Part shown: positions 53,041 to 63,336 of the stretch, piece after piece
Position numbering within the stretch: the first letter of the stretch is position 1
How the letters are laid out: each line of letters begins with the position of its first letter
Origin: Xenorhabdus miraniensis
Lineage (GTDB): Bacteria > Pseudomonadota > Gammaproteobacteria > Enterobacterales > Enterobacteriaceae
Assembly: GCF_002632615.1 (NCBI RefSeq)
Contig: NZ_NITZ01000012.1
Location: forward strand, 88,172-152,171
DNA length: 64,000 bases
Reading direction: 5' to 3'
The notes under the pieces: generated by a model
The model's database searches: none
The model's input: only the letters and a program-made list of their open reading frames with translations
Told to the model about the DNA's origin: nothing
Translations under genes and position numbers: made by a program

Positions 53041-53145
53041 AGGCCGATTCCGACAATCTCCCCCATCAACCAGTAGCGACACGCGCTCAGCTAAGGTATT
53101 ATTGCCCGCTATATTACTGGTACACGCCCTTTATCAATTGAATTT

Positions 53146-53436
53146 ATGGCAAAAGAACAAACTGATCGCACCACACTGGATTTGTTCGCAGATGAACGCA
53201 GGCCAGGGCGACCTAAAACAAACCCACTGTCCAGAGATGAACAGCTTAGGATTAATAAACGCAACCAGTTGCGACGAGATAAAGTCAAGGGACTGCGTCG
53301 AGTGGAATTAAAACTCAACGAAGAGGCAGTCGATGCACTAAATCATCTGGCAAAACAGCGTAATATCAGCCGTAGTGAACTGATTGAACAGATGCTGTTA
53401 GCCCAACTGACAGAAAAAAATCACCTTGCCGATTAA
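53146..53436 (+). CDS. ybfE: YbfE, LexA-regulated ribbon-helix-helix protein
   Basis: A 96-residue protein matching YbfE of E. coli, which is damage-inducible and of unknown function. The N-terminus carries LDLFADERRPGRPKTNPLSR, and the C-terminal half RRVELKLNEEAVDALNHLAK, ISRSELIEQMLLAQL is a ribbon-helix-helix fold. Its neighbours downstream (fldA, fur) are as in E. coli, but ybfF, normally adjacent, is 50 kb away. I did not see a convincing LexA box. Confidence 0.9.
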   Translation: MAKEQTDRTTLDLFADERRPGRPKTNPLSRDEQLRINKRNQLRRDKVKGLRRVELKLNEEAVDALNHLAKQRNISRSELIEQMLLAQLTEKNHLAD

Positions 53437-53610
53437 CGGCTTTTATTCAACAGCAATAAAGCGGCATCACCACACAAATCTGACAGACTTGTCATGGATG
53501 TTTGGTCAAAATAACGCTTTTCATTTTATTAAAACTGACATTTTTCCTGCTGATTTCAGCGTGATGTGTATAGCTTAAATACACAATAAAACAAGAGGTT
53601 AACCCATTTT

Positions 53611-54144
53611 ATGGCAATAATAGGTATATTCTTCGGCAGCGATACAGGCAACACAGAGAACATCGCCAAAATGATCCAAGAAAAATTGGGCGGTGCTGAT
53701 GTTGCTGAAGTCCACGATATTGCCAAAAGCAGCAAGGAAGACATTGAAGCCTTCGATATTCTGCTGCTTGGCATCCCAACCTGGTATTACGGCGAAGCTC
53801 AATGCGACTGGGATGATTTTTTCCCGACTTTGGAAGAGATTAACTTCGAAGGGAAACTAGTCGCTCTATTCGGTTGCGGAGATCAGGAAGATTATGCAGA
53901 GTATTTCTGTGATGCTATGGGCACCATCCGCGATATTATTGAACCTCGTGGCGCTATTATTGTAGGTCACTGGCCAACCGAAGGGTATCACTTTGAAGCT
54001 TCTAAAGGTATGGCTGATGATAACCACTTCATTGGTCTGGCTATTGATGAAGACCGCCAACCAGAATTAACTGATGAGCGCGTTGAAGCCTGGGTACAAA
54101 AAATTAAGGCTGAAATGAGCCTGTCTGAAATTCTGGGTGCATAA
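53611..54144 (+). CDS. fldA: Flavodoxin I
   Basis: FMN-binding electron carrier (177 residues) used by reductive activations such as pyruvate formate-lyase, IspG/IspH and biotin synthase. The phosphate loop GIFFGSDTGNTENIAKMIQ is at the N-terminus, and the flavin-stacking loops GIPTWYYGEAQCDWDDF and FGCGDQEDYAEYF follow. It is preceded by a GAGG site and a 173-base promoter region, and followed by fur after 175 bases, the standard order. Confidence 0.97.
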   Translation: MAIIGIFFGSDTGNTENIAKMIQEKLGGADVAEVHDIAKSSKEDIEAFDILLLGIPTWYYGEAQCDWDDFFPTLEEINFEGKLVALFGCGDQEDYAEYFCDAMGTIRDIIEPRGAIIVGHWPTEGYHFEASKGMADDNHFIGLAIDEDRQPELTDERVEAWVQKIKAEMSLSEILGA

Positions 54145-54247
54145 GGGCATTAGCTTCCTTTCACACACTTGCATAATGTGTCATGATATCAGGTCTGGCA
54201 TGGTTTTCATTTTGAATGTCCATGCCTATAATCAACAACGTGAAACA

Positions 54248-54259
54248 GAATCATGATTC
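54248..54259. promoter_or_regulatory. GAATCATGATTC palindrome upstream of fur
   Basis: A perfect 12-bp palindrome about 60 bases ahead of the fur start. Its place suggests an operator for fur autoregulation or oxidative-stress control; it only loosely fits the Fur-box consensus. Confidence 0.35.
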
Positions 54260-54319
54260 CCTCACGATACCCCTAAGTATCATAAGTTCACTTAACTCAA
54301 GTTACAGGACTGAATCCGC

Positions 54320-54769
54320 ATGACCGACAACAATAAAGCATTGAAAAATGCTGGACTTAAAGTAACACTTCCGCGCTTGAAAATTCTGGAAGTGCTACAG
54401 GACCCAGAATGCCATCATGTCAGTGCGGAGGATCTCTACAAAAAACTGATTGATATCGGTGAAGAGATTGGCCTCGCCACTGTCTATCGCGTGTTGAACC
54501 AGTTCGATGATGCCGGCATTGTCACACGCCACAATTTTGAAGGCGGTAAATCTGTTTTTGAACTCACTCAGCAACACCACCATGACCATCTAATTTGTCT
54601 CGACTGTGGTAAAGTCATTGAATTCAGTGACGAATCGATTGAAGAACGCCAGAAAGACATTGCAGAACGCTATGGCATTAAACTTTCAAACCATAGCCTC
54701 TACTTATATGGTCACTGTACTGTTGGTGATTGTCGCAAAGATGGTTCACTGCATGATGAAAAAGCATAA
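54320..54769 (+). CDS. fur: Ferric uptake regulator Fur
   Basis: Iron-responsive repressor of siderophore, haem and iron-transport genes (149 residues). An N-terminal winged helix (KNAGLKVTLPRLKILEVLQ, EEIGLATVYRVLNQFD) is followed by the metal and dimerisation domain with HHHDHLICLDCGKVIEF (metal-binding His and structural-Zn Cys pair) and a second CxxxxC in HCTVGDCRKDGSLH. It follows fldA. Two hairpins lie after the stop, at 54785-54812 and 54839-54866. Confidence 0.98.
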   Translation: MTDNNKALKNAGLKVTLPRLKILEVLQDPECHHVSAEDLYKKLIDIGEEIGLATVYRVLNQFDDAGIVTRHNFEGGKSVFELTQQHHHDHLICLDCGKVIEFSDESIEERQKDIAERYGIKLSNHSLYLYGHCTVGDCRKDGSLHDEKA

Positions 54770-54784
54770 TAAGCAAGCACAATA

Positions 54785-54812
54785 AAGAAGTGATGAACGT
54801 CGCTCACTTCTT
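54785..54812. terminator. fur terminator hairpin
   Basis: Inverted repeat AAGAAGTGA / TCACTTCTT (9-bp arms) right after the fur stop, with a short T-rich tail. Confidence 0.6.
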
Positions 54813-54838
54813 GTGTCTGACTTAGTCTGAATAAACTA

Positions 54839-54866
54839 CTGCCGATTAGCTCACGCTAATCGGCAG
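54839..54866. terminator. Strong bidirectional hairpin between fur and chitobiase
   Basis: Perfect 12-bp stem CTGCCGATTAGC / GCTAATCGGCAG with loop TCAC. It lies between convergent fur and the chitobiase gene and can serve both. Confidence 0.75.
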
Positions 54867-54892
54867 ATTGCTTTAGGCGTTAAATTTAAGCG

Positions 54893-57568
54893 TTAAAATT
54901 TAACTTCGTCTATCCGGCTAAAACGTTTTCCATCACTACTGACAGAACGAATTTTCACATTACTGCTGACGTAAGGCCGCTGTCTATCATCGTAAATCTG
55001 CCATGTTTTTCCATCATCCAGTGAATATTGGATAACAACACCCGGCAACGCAATATTAGCTTCAAATACCCCGGCAACAATTTTTCCTCCCGGAACCGGC
55101 AGGCGATAAGCAATGTTGAGTTTATCCAGTTTAGTCAGCTCACGCTGCCCCATCAGGTTGGCAAAACGTTCCCAATCACGATTGAGCACATCCGTCTCAA
55201 CATAATGGGTTATTCCACCTTTATATTCTCTACCCTGCTGATAATTCAGTTCCCAATTCGCCTGATGCCAGGCTCGTTCTGCCAGCGGTAATAAGCGCGG
55301 GTAAATCATATATTCCATCTGTTCATCGGTACGCACGGTTTCACTCCATGATAGTCCTGACATACCATAAGCGCCCGGCCAACGTTTATTGCTATGAGTA
55401 TTAAAACGGTTGCCATCGCGATCTACCGACGTTTCCGCATTTTGTGGCATGTTATTTGGGGCAAAGCTGAAGATTTTCGCTTCGTCATTAAACCGAGTCG
55501 CCCAATAGTAGCCCCGCTCTTTCGGATGCACTTCATACGGCATATCAATGTAGACATAATCAGGACTGGAAACGATAACTCGATAATCTTTATTCGCCCA
55601 ATCACTTACGGTGTCATAACCTCCCCAATAAAGGGTATCCCAGAAATTGACTGCAACATGTTTAGTAGCAAAGTCTTTTGCTGACTTGGCGTGTTTCAGA
55701 CCATCCTGCCATGCCTGCATTGTGTCAATGCCGTGAGAGTTGACGATTTTACTGACTTCAATAGCAAAATAACTGGCAAGCTCATCAACATCTTTGATTA
55801 CACCCTGCGCTATCATCTTCTGACAAACCTGAGACTTAGCCCACGGCTTATCTTCGATTTTTTTGTTGATAATCCCCTTGCCCGGCACAATTGGTCCGTC
55901 TTCATCCTGATATCCGGCACCCAAACGAATATTTTTTGCCTCATCCCCGCCAAAATGCCATGTATTCAACGGTTGCCCGGCTTCTTTGTGCATGGCGGCA
56001 ACTTCGCTAATTACTTTATCGATAAATCGTTTGGAAGAATCCATACATGGATTCAGGTAACTCCGGCGATCATAGAACTGTACGGATGTTGTATTTGAGG
56101 TATCGGTCGGATCAAGTAAGCGATATTCATTGGCCTCCTGCTCTTTGCCTTGTGCCATAAGTTTCTTATAACGTGCTTCCATTGATACAACAGCAGCACG
56201 GGCATGAGCGGGAATATCAATTTCGGGTATGACTTCTATCTGGCGAGCTTTGGCATAATTCAGAATATCAAGATAATCCTGACGGCTAAAATAACCGCTA
56301 CCCATGTTGTTGTTATTCGGCCCTGACCCCAATTGCGGCAACAGGCACTGGGTTTCACTCAGGTCATGGCAACGCTGACTGCCAATCTCTGTCAACTCCG
56401 GTAAACCGGGAATTTCCAAACGCCAGCCTTCATCGTCACTCAAATGGAAGTGGAACTTATTCAACTTATAGTTGGACATTTGATCGAGCAGACGTAACAC
56501 CGCTTCTTTGCTATGAAAATTACGCCCAACATCAAGGAACACGCCACGGTATTCAAACCTCGGCGCATCTTTTGCCGTCAATGTAGCAATCTTCGGCGTA
56601 CCGTTGGCAGGAAGTAAAGAAAATAGCGATTGCAGACCATAAAATACACCAGATTGATCAAACGCGACAATCTGCGCTCCTTTGGTCGTAATTGCCAACG
56701 AATAGGCACCTTTTACCCGCCATAGCCCTGTAAATTGGTTCGCATTGATTTGCGTCGCTATCTGATAGCCGCTGTCTGTTAAGTCAATGTCCTGTGCTTT
56801 AAAACGCTCTCTGATGACCTTAATAGACTCGCCGCTCAACCCTCCCAGCTCTAATTTCACTCCACGGGATAAATCGACATCCTGTGAATGAATGGAAAGC
56901 TCCTTCGGTGTCGGAATTATCTGCCCGCGCAGTTTATCTTCACTGATTTTTGCTACCTGCTGATTTTTTGTGAAACGATTCTCCGGTGTCATCAGGATAT
57001 TGTTATCCGTTACGGTGCGCTTCCATTGTTCATCTTCCAGATCAGATAAAAACTCGCTGATGTTTTCAGTATCGGTATTCACCAATACCTTAGGCGTAGC
57101 ATCGCCGGAGGTTGCATACCAACGCGGCATAAAATCCGTGCTGTAGATCTGCCAGTATTCTCCAATAATCGGCAATACTATCTTTTCATTGGCCTTGATA
57201 CCCGTGAATTTCTCGCTTGGCTCCAATTTATACAAGTCACCCGTTATATGGGTGATTTTGTATTGATCATTATCCAGTTTCAGAACCTGGCGAATACTAT
57301 GAAAATAGATCGCCCAATCAGATGACTCTATAACCTGATTGCCATTGCTCAAGGTGATATTAACTCGATTACAGGCAGCCGAATCTGCGCCTATAATGGC
57401 GCAGTTTGTACCATGCGAGCCAGCCTGATTATCAATGATTTTGAAATTGACCTTTAGCTGACTCAATGAATCTACGATCTGTTGTGATGTCATTTCCGCA
57501 TGGGCATTACCTATAAATCCAACTGCCGTGATGAATGCTGCCAAGGTACGTAATTTTATGGTTTTCAT
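54893..57568 (-). CDS. Chitobiase (beta-N-acetylhexosaminidase, GH20)
   Basis: A GH20 enzyme that releases GlcNAc from chitobiose and short chitin chains, useful in an insect host. The 891-residue precursor has a signal peptide (MKTIKLRTLAAFITAVGFIG..AHA). It continues with a carbohydrate-binding CHB_HEX domain (about 30-200), a GH20b-like domain, and a TIM barrel with KFHFHLSDDEGWRLEIPGL and the catalytic pair in WHFGGDEAKNIR (D542/E543). A C-terminal Ig-like domain ends the protein. Length and order match the Serratia and Vibrio chitobiases (about 885). The gene is convergent with fur; glnS lies beyond the NRPS-like gene. Confidence 0.94.
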   Translation of the reverse strand: MKTIKLRTLAAFITAVGFIGNAHAEMTSQQIVDSLSQLKVNFKIIDNQAGSHGTNCAIIGADSAACNRVNITLSNGNQVIESSDWAIYFHSIRQVLKLDNDQYKITHITGDLYKLEPSEKFTGIKANEKIVLPIIGEYWQIYSTDFMPRWYATSGDATPKVLVNTDTENISEFLSDLEDEQWKRTVTDNNILMTPENRFTKNQQVAKISEDKLRGQIIPTPKELSIHSQDVDLSRGVKLELGGLSGESIKVIRERFKAQDIDLTDSGYQIATQINANQFTGLWRVKGAYSLAITTKGAQIVAFDQSGVFYGLQSLFSLLPANGTPKIATLTAKDAPRFEYRGVFLDVGRNFHSKEAVLRLLDQMSNYKLNKFHFHLSDDEGWRLEIPGLPELTEIGSQRCHDLSETQCLLPQLGSGPNNNNMGSGYFSRQDYLDILNYAKARQIEVIPEIDIPAHARAAVVSMEARYKKLMAQGKEQEANEYRLLDPTDTSNTTSVQFYDRRSYLNPCMDSSKRFIDKVISEVAAMHKEAGQPLNTWHFGGDEAKNIRLGAGYQDEDGPIVPGKGIINKKIEDKPWAKSQVCQKMIAQGVIKDVDELASYFAIEVSKIVNSHGIDTMQAWQDGLKHAKSAKDFATKHVAVNFWDTLYWGGYDTVSDWANKDYRVIVSSPDYVYIDMPYEVHPKERGYYWATRFNDEAKIFSFAPNNMPQNAETSVDRDGNRFNTHSNKRWPGAYGMSGLSWSETVRTDEQMEYMIYPRLLPLAERAWHQANWELNYQQGREYKGGITHYVETDVLNRDWERFANLMGQRELTKLDKLNIAYRLPVPGGKIVAGVFEANIALPGVVIQYSLDDGKTWQIYDDRQRPYVSSNVKIRSVSSDGKRFSRIDEVKF

Positions 57569-58001
57569 AAATGACCTCGTCCGAATTTCTTATTCTTTTC
57601 TCTGAGTAAATAACGTACAGATTTTGCTAGCCAATAACCCTATACAATATGGGACTATAAGGCAATTTTTTAATCAAAATTGAAGGAATCAATTTTCATT
57701 ACAATGCTTTTATCTGTACTTCCAGCGAACCCCCAGCAGCGGATATCACGATAATCACTTTCGAGTTTTAACTTGAAATCTTTTTTCTCTGTGGAAGTTG
57801 ACGCGACAACATATTTTTTTGGTTTGAACTATCAAAAAGAAAAGTCTTTGAGATACGTCTCAAAAAAAAGATTACAAAGCATACAGAAGACTTGTATTCG
57901 GAACTGACTGCGTCCATGATTAATAATCACCTTTTGTTATTATTTTAATGTAAATAATTTCATTGGATACGATTATTCTTTATGTCTTATAGGAGGTTTG
58001 A
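57569..58001. promoter_or_regulatory. Divergent promoter region, chitobiase / NRPS-like gene
   Basis: A 433-base AT-rich spacer. It ends in a strong ribosome site AGGAGG (57991-57996) five bases ahead of ATG 58002. No operator is obvious. Confidence 0.55.
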
Positions 58002-61000
58002 ATGTTGCCTCATTTCCTGAAGCAGGTTCATAGTTATCCCGACAAAGTCGCAGTCCTCACACCTGAAAAATCGATTAATTATCATACTCTTAAACTACAA
58101 GCAGCGACCGTTGCGGGTTCGCTGCGGTCGTTTGGAATTAGGCATGAAGAGCCTATTGCGATCCTGCTGCCACCAGGCATTGAACAAATCACGAGCCAGC
58201 TTGCCATTCTTATGGCGGGCGGCAGTTGCGTGCCTCTCGACCCGAATGTACCTCCAGCGCGCCTAAACGACATGTTGGACGATCTGGATGTGAGATGGAC
58301 CATTACCGATTCGCCAGACAGCTCCCCACAATTACACACCACACTCGTTTCATTTTCCGATCTTCTTGAAGGGGAAGACTTAACCGAAACTGATAGCGGG
58401 ATTGCTTGCCTGACTCCACATCATCGAACCCATATTCTCTTTACCTCCGGCACAACCGGTAAGCCGAAAGGCGTGCAGATCGAGAAAGAAAGCATCATGC
58501 GGGTCGTCGTCGATACGTCATATATACATTTCACGCCTGAAGATCGCATTGCCTGTACCTGTAGTCCGACATTCGACATCTCTCTGTTCGAAGTCTGGGG
58601 AACCCTCCTCAATGGCGCGACGGCTTTCGTGCCCCCTAAAAAGGATGTGCTGAACATAGAGTATTTTCAAGCCGAACTGGCGAGGTGCAAAATTTCTATC
58701 GTCTTTGTTGCAGCAACGCTCTTCAATCTGATCGCGAAAACTTACCCTCAGGCATTCCGTGATATTCGCTATCTTGTGATCGGTGCCGAAGCACTCAATG
58801 CCCATACGGTGAAGCTGGTTCTGGAAGCAGACGCCCCCCCACAACATATTATTAATGGGTATGGCCCAACGGAAAGCACCATATTCGCGCTTTCACACGA
58901 TATCAATCTGGACGATCTGGTTAGTGGCAGTGTTCCTATCGGACGACCGATCGACCGTACCAGCGCATTTATTTTGGATGATAATCTGGAGCCGCTGGCG
59001 CCAGGGAATCTGGGACAACTCTATCTCGGTGGTAAAGGACTCTCACGGGGGTACTGGAACCGTAATGAATTGAATGCCGATCGTTTCATACATGTATCTA
59101 TCCCCGGACATGCCCTGCCGATGCGGCTTTACAAAACGGGCGATCTCGGTTGGCAGCGTGACGATGGCGTCTTCATGTATTCAGGGCGCATCGACAATCA
59201 GGTGAAGATACGCGGTCATCGTATCGAACTGGAAGAAATCGAAGTTCGGCTTCTAAAAAGCAAGGAAGTTAGTCTGGCCAGAGCCTGCGCCGTCAAGAAC
59301 GAGGGGGAAGACGATTTCCTTGCCGCATTCGTTGTTCCTCTGTCGCCGGACACTTTCGACCGGGATCGGCTTGCACGGGAATTGAGTGAGTATCTGCCTG
59401 CATACATGCAGCCTCGCCTTTTCGTCGTCGAGGATATCCCTATGACGCCGCACGGAAAGATAGATCAACGCAAGCTCATAGCGATGTTCACAAAGCGAGC
59501 GCCGTCTGAAGAGCGGCCCGCTGGTTTCAACGATACCGAGTATGAGGTATATCGCATCTGGAGCAATATCCTGAATAACAGCGAGATCTCGCTTGACGAC
59601 AACTTCTTTCAAATGGGAGGCAGTTCCCTGCAAGCGGCTCGTCTTGTGATTGAACTCGCTCGTCAGTTTAAACAACACTTCTTGGTACAGACCATTTACG
59701 AGGTACCAAACCTCCGGCAACTAGCCAAAATCATTTCACAAGGCAATTCCCCACAGGCGCTGGATGAAATGGAGGAATGGTTGTGCGACGCAAAACTACC
59801 GGACGATATCAAGCCATTGCCGGAGAAACCGCAGGACTGGGCGCATCTTGCTAACGCATCCATTTTTCTGACAGGTGCGACCGGCTTTCTGGGCGCGTTC
59901 TTCTTACGTGATCTCCTTACGCTCGGGAATCTAAAAGAGAATATAAAAAAAGTAGTTTGTCTCGTTCGGGCAAAAGACGATGCCACAGCGTACCAACGCA
60001 TTGAGGACACCCTTTCCAAGTACGGATTGTGGGAGGCCTCGTTCGCCGAGCGCATTAGCGCCGTTACTGGTGATTTGTCTCAACCCAAATTAGGGCTAAG
60101 CAACGAACTCCATGACGAATTGGCCAACACGAGTGATGTCGTTTTTCATCTGGCAGCAAATGTCAACTACATCCATCCCTACCGAATGCAGCGCGTCTTC
60201 AACATCGACAGCACGCTGAACATTCTTCGCTTCGCCACACAAGGCAAAGCCAAGGCCGTGCATTATTCATCGACGATTGCAGCATTCGGTCCGGCGGGAT
60301 TGCTGAATCCCACAACTCGCATCTATGAGAATGATAGCCTCATCCCCTATATCGAGGGCCTGAAATATGATACCGGCTATGCACAGAGCAAATGGGTTGT
60401 AGAACAGCTTATCCGGCAGGCCCGGGAACTTGGCATCCCGTTGTCCGTCTACCGGCCGGGGTTCATTATGGGTGACAGCGTTCACGGCGTCGGCAACCCA
60501 AATGATTTCGTCGCACGCCTGATCAGGGGATGTATTGATATCGGCGTTTGTCCGCAACTGCCGCGCCAGCGAAAGGAGTTTGTTCCGGTCGATTATGTCA
60601 GCGCGGCGATTTTGACTATCGCTACTGACATACAGAATCTGGGTCAGGTTTACCACCTCGTTCCGCCACAAATAGAGCAGTCCGTTGACATTGATGGGTT
60701 CTTCCGCCTTTTAGAAGAATGCCATGGACATCCATTGCAGTCACTCCCTTACAACGAATGGCTTTCCAGGCTGACCGCTGATCCTCATTTGAACGACAAC
60801 GCCTTGTTGCCTTTGCTACCAATGCTTTCTGAGCGCGTCTACCATCAGTGGACCCGATGGGAGGCCAATGACAATATGCCGATCTATGATACCACGAATA
60901 CAAATTCAGCCTTAGCTAAGGCATCAACTCCGCTGCATTTTACCCCAATGGGAAAAGAGCTACTTTCAAAATACCTTGCCTATTATCTTCCCAATATAGG

Positions 61001-61007
61001 CCAATAG
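58002..61007 (+). CDS. Single-module NRPS-like enzyme, A-T-reductase
   Basis: A 1001-residue adenylation / carrier / thioester-reductase protein; such enzymes activate a carboxylic or amino acid, load it on their own carrier and release it as an aldehyde or alcohol. Adenylation (about 1-500): HILFTSGTTGKPKGVQIE, FDISLFEVWGTLL, INGYGPTESTIF, YKTGDLGWQRDDG. Carrier (about 505-590): Ser542 in FQMGGSSLQA. Reductase (about 620-1000): FLTGATGFLGAFFLRDL and the catalytic pair in TGYAQSKWVVEQ (Y793, K797). D235 in the pocket points to an alpha-amino acid, but I cannot name it. The gene is visibly richer in G+C than both neighbours and stands alone between backbone genes, so it was probably acquired. 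Confidence 0.9.
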   Translation: MLPHFLKQVHSYPDKVAVLTPEKSINYHTLKLQAATVAGSLRSFGIRHEEPIAILLPPGIEQITSQLAILMAGGSCVPLDPNVPPARLNDMLDDLDVRWTITDSPDSSPQLHTTLVSFSDLLEGEDLTETDSGIACLTPHHRTHILFTSGTTGKPKGVQIEKESIMRVVVDTSYIHFTPEDRIACTCSPTFDISLFEVWGTLLNGATAFVPPKKDVLNIEYFQAELARCKISIVFVAATLFNLIAKTYPQAFRDIRYLVIGAEALNAHTVKLVLEADAPPQHIINGYGPTESTIFALSHDINLDDLVSGSVPIGRPIDRTSAFILDDNLEPLAPGNLGQLYLGGKGLSRGYWNRNELNADRFIHVSIPGHALPMRLYKTGDLGWQRDDGVFMYSGRIDNQVKIRGHRIELEEIEVRLLKSKEVSLARACAVKNEGEDDFLAAFVVPLSPDTFDRDRLARELSEYLPAYMQPRLFVVEDIPMTPHGKIDQRKLIAMFTKRAPSEERPAGFNDTEYEVYRIWSNILNNSEISLDDNFFQMGGSSLQAARLVIELARQFKQHFLVQTIYEVPNLRQLAKIISQGNSPQALDEMEEWLCDAKLPDDIKPLPEKPQDWAHLANASIFLTGATGFLGAFFLRDLLTLGNLKENIKKVVCLVRAKDDATAYQRIEDTLSKYGLWEASFAERISAVTGDLSQPKLGLSNELHDELANTSDVVFHLAANVNYIHPYRMQRVFNIDSTLNILRFATQGKAKAVHYSSTIAAFGPAGLLNPTTRIYENDSLIPYIEGLKYDTGYAQSKWVVEQLIRQARELGIPLSVYRPGFIMGDSVHGVGNPNDFVARLIRGCIDIGVCPQLPRQRKEFVPVDYVSAAILTIATDIQNLGQVYHLVPPQIEQSVDIDGFFRLLEECHGHPLQSLPYNEWLSRLTADPHLNDNALLPLLPMLSERVYHQWTRWEANDNMPIYDTTNTNSALAKASTPLHFTPMGKELLSKYLAYYLPNIGQ

Positions 61008-61018
61008 AACGCTCGGCA

Positions 61019-61044
61019 ACCCGGCAATAGCCGGGTAGTTTTTT
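61019..61044 (+). terminator. Intrinsic terminator of the NRPS-like gene
   Basis: Stem ACCCGGC / GCCGGGT with a short AATA loop, followed by GTTTTTT, 12 bases past the stop codon. Confidence 0.9.
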
Positions 61045-61132
61045 CCACGGCGAGCAACTTTTAACGAATGAAAGGGACTTCCTTCCAACTTGCGTAAGCT
61101 CCGTTGTAGCAACAATCCAGATGGATTATGAA

Positions 61133-61158
61133 GCGTGAAAATAATCACGCTTTTTTAA
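61133..61158. terminator. Terminator hairpin between NRPS-like gene and glnS
   Basis: Stem AAGCGTGA / TCACGCTT followed by a T-run on the plus strand and preceded by A's for minus-strand reading; it probably serves glnS as well. Confidence 0.7.
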
Positions 61159-61194
61159 GGTGTGGATTATGTGGATTAGGCAACCTGACTCACA

Positions 61195-62862
61195 TTATTC
61201 CTGTGAGATTTTTGCCCAAGTATCACGCAGGCCAACCGTGCGGTTAAATACCAGACGTTCAGCACTTGAGAAGCGGCTATCAGCACAGAAATAACCTTCA
61301 CGCTCAAACTGATATGTTTTTTCTGGCAGTGCAGTTGCCAACCCAGGCTCTACAAACCCTTTACGAACCACCAATGATTCTGGGTTGATAGTGGACAGGA
61401 AGTCATCTTCCGCCCCAGGATTTGCCACACTGAACAGACGGTCATACAGGTAAAATTCCGCTGGTACGCCGTGTGCAGCGCTTACCCAATGAATAACCCC
61501 TTTAACTTTGCGGCCGTCAGCCGGATCTTTATTCAAGGTTTGTTCATCGTATTGGCAATAAATTGTCGTGATATTGCCTTCCGCATCTTTTTCAACATGT
61601 TCAGCTTTAATCACATACGCATTACGCAGACGCACTTCTTTACCCAGAACCAAGCGCTTATATTGACGGTTAGCTTCTTCACGGAAATCCGCGCGATCAA
61701 TGTACAGTTCACGGCTGAACGGCACTTCACGGCTACCCATTTCTGGCTTGTTTGGATGATTAGGCATAGTCAAGATGACTTCGCCTTCCGGCATGTTCTC
61801 AATCACCAGTTTTACCGGATCAAAAACCGCCATGGCACGCGGTGCGTTTTCGTTCAGATCATCACGAATGCAAGATTCCAGCGCTGCCATTTCAACGTTG
61901 TTATCCTGTTTAGTCACACCAATGCGGCGGCAGAATTCACGAATAGCAGCAGAAGTATAACCACGACGACGTAAACCAGAGATAGTTGGCATACGTGGAT
62001 CATCCCAACCATCAACGATGTTTTCTGTCACCAACTGATTCAGTTTACGTTTTGACATCACCGCATATTCCAGGTTCAGACGAGAAAATTCGTACTGACG
62101 TGGATGGCAATCAATCGTAATGTTATCCAATACCCAGTCATATAAACGACGGTTATCCTGAAATTCCAGTGTACAGATGGAATGGGTGATCCCTTCCAGC
62201 GCATCGGAAATGCAGTGTGTGAAATCGTACATCGGATAGATGCACCATTTATTGCCTGACTGATGATGTTCTGCGAACTTAATGCGGTAGATAACCGGAT
62301 CACGCATAACGATAAACGGAGATGCCATATCAATTTTGGCACGCAGACACGCCTTACCTTCAGCAAATTCACCGGCACGCATTTTTTCAAACAAAATGAG
62401 GTTTTCTTCTACACTGCGATCACGGTAAGGACTGTTTTTACCCGGTTCTTTCAGAGTCCCGCGATATTCACGGATTTCTTCAGCACTCAACTCATCCACA
62501 TACGCCAATCCTTTGTTGATTAATTCAATGGCGTATTGATAAAGCGTATCGAAATAATCAGAAGAATAGCGAATATTGCCACTCCACTGGAAACCCAACC
62601 ATTGTACGTCAGTTTTGATTGACTCAACGTACTCGATATCTTCCTTAACGGGGTTTGTATCGTCAAAACGTAGGTTGCACTGTCCCTGATAGTCTTGAGC
62701 GATGCCGAAATTCAGGCATATCGACTTGGCATGACCAATATGCAGATAACCGTTAGGTTCAGGCGGAAAGCGGGTATGTACGGAAGTATGTTTCCCCGTT
62801 GCCAGATCTTCGTCAATAATCTGACGAATAAAGTTTGTCGGGCGGGCACCTGCCTCACTCAT
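61195..62862 (-). CDS. glnS: Glutaminyl-tRNA synthetase
   Basis: Class I aminoacyl-tRNA synthetase that charges tRNA-Gln, cytoplasmic and essential. The HIGH motif is in [17 protein letters not shown] and the KMSKS-like motif in [13 protein letters not shown]; the C-terminal anticodon-binding beta-barrels follow, with [18 protein letters not shown] strands. I take [14 protein letters not shown] (ATG 62862) as the start, in line with E. coli; five codons upstream the frame has another ATG at 62877. A normal backbone gene. Confidence 0.97.
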   Translation of the reverse strand: MSEAGARPTNFIRQIIDEDLATGKHTSVHTRFPPEPNGYLHIGHAKSICLNFGIAQDYQGQCNLRFDDTNPVKEDIEYVESIKTDVQWLGFQWSGNIRYSSDYFDTLYQYAIELINKGLAYVDELSAEEIREYRGTLKEPGKNSPYRDRSVEENLILFEKMRAGEFAEGKACLRAKIDMASPFIVMRDPVIYRIKFAEHHQSGNKWCIYPMYDFTHCISDALEGITHSICTLEFQDNRRLYDWVLDNITIDCHPRQYEFSRLNLEYAVMSKRKLNQLVTENIVDGWDDPRMPTISGLRRRGYTSAAIREFCRRIGVTKQDNNVEMAALESCIRDDLNENAPRAMAVFDPVKLVIENMPEGEVILTMPNHPNKPEMGSREVPFSRELYIDRADFREEANRQYKRLVLGKEVRLRNAYVIKAEHVEKDAEGNITTIYCQYDEQTLNKDPADGRKVKGVIHWVSAAHGVPAEFYLYDRLFSVANPGAEDDFLSTINPESLVVRKGFVEPGLATALPEKTYQFEREGYFCADSRFSSAERLVFNRTVGLRDTWAKISQE

Positions 62863-62877
62863 TGTTTTTTTCCTCAA

Positions 62878-63330
62878 TGCAAAAAGCGCTTCAACATAAC
62901 CCTCTATAATCTATGAAGCTGAACCGAGAAACAATACTTTGTTCGTGGGAAATGGAGAAATGGGTAAAGTTAGCGTGTAAAAGCAGAAAAATAGCTCCCA
63001 TCTTAGCCGATTAAAGAGATCTGATCACACACAGATCCGGGAAGATTTACAACTACCTCCTGATAATCCATTACCAGCGGTAAGCTAATTAAAGATTATT
63101 TCGGTGTAGCAGACTGTGATAGAGGGTTAGTAGTTGATTATAAAAATTAACATACATTTTATATATAAAATTATTTAATTTTAATGATTACATGCGTATA
63201 CCTTAAAGATATCGGCTTCTCTGGCACATAATGATGAATAGTGCTTTTTATACCTTTCAGCACATCCGCGTAACTGGAAATTTCGCCTTTGCTTTATTAC
63301 CGCCTCAATATCAGAAGATATCGTACATAT
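62878..63330. other. Intergenic, glnS upstream region
   Basis: Contains the glnS promoter and AT-rich sequence. No tRNA or other RNA gene was recognised here or anywhere in the window. Confidence 0.5.
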
Positions 63331-63336
63331 CAACAG

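Noticed and set aside
53041..53145. LexA box upstream of ybfE
   Set aside because: The only candidate (ACTGGTACACGCCC near 53115) lacks the CTGT-N8-ACAG symmetry.
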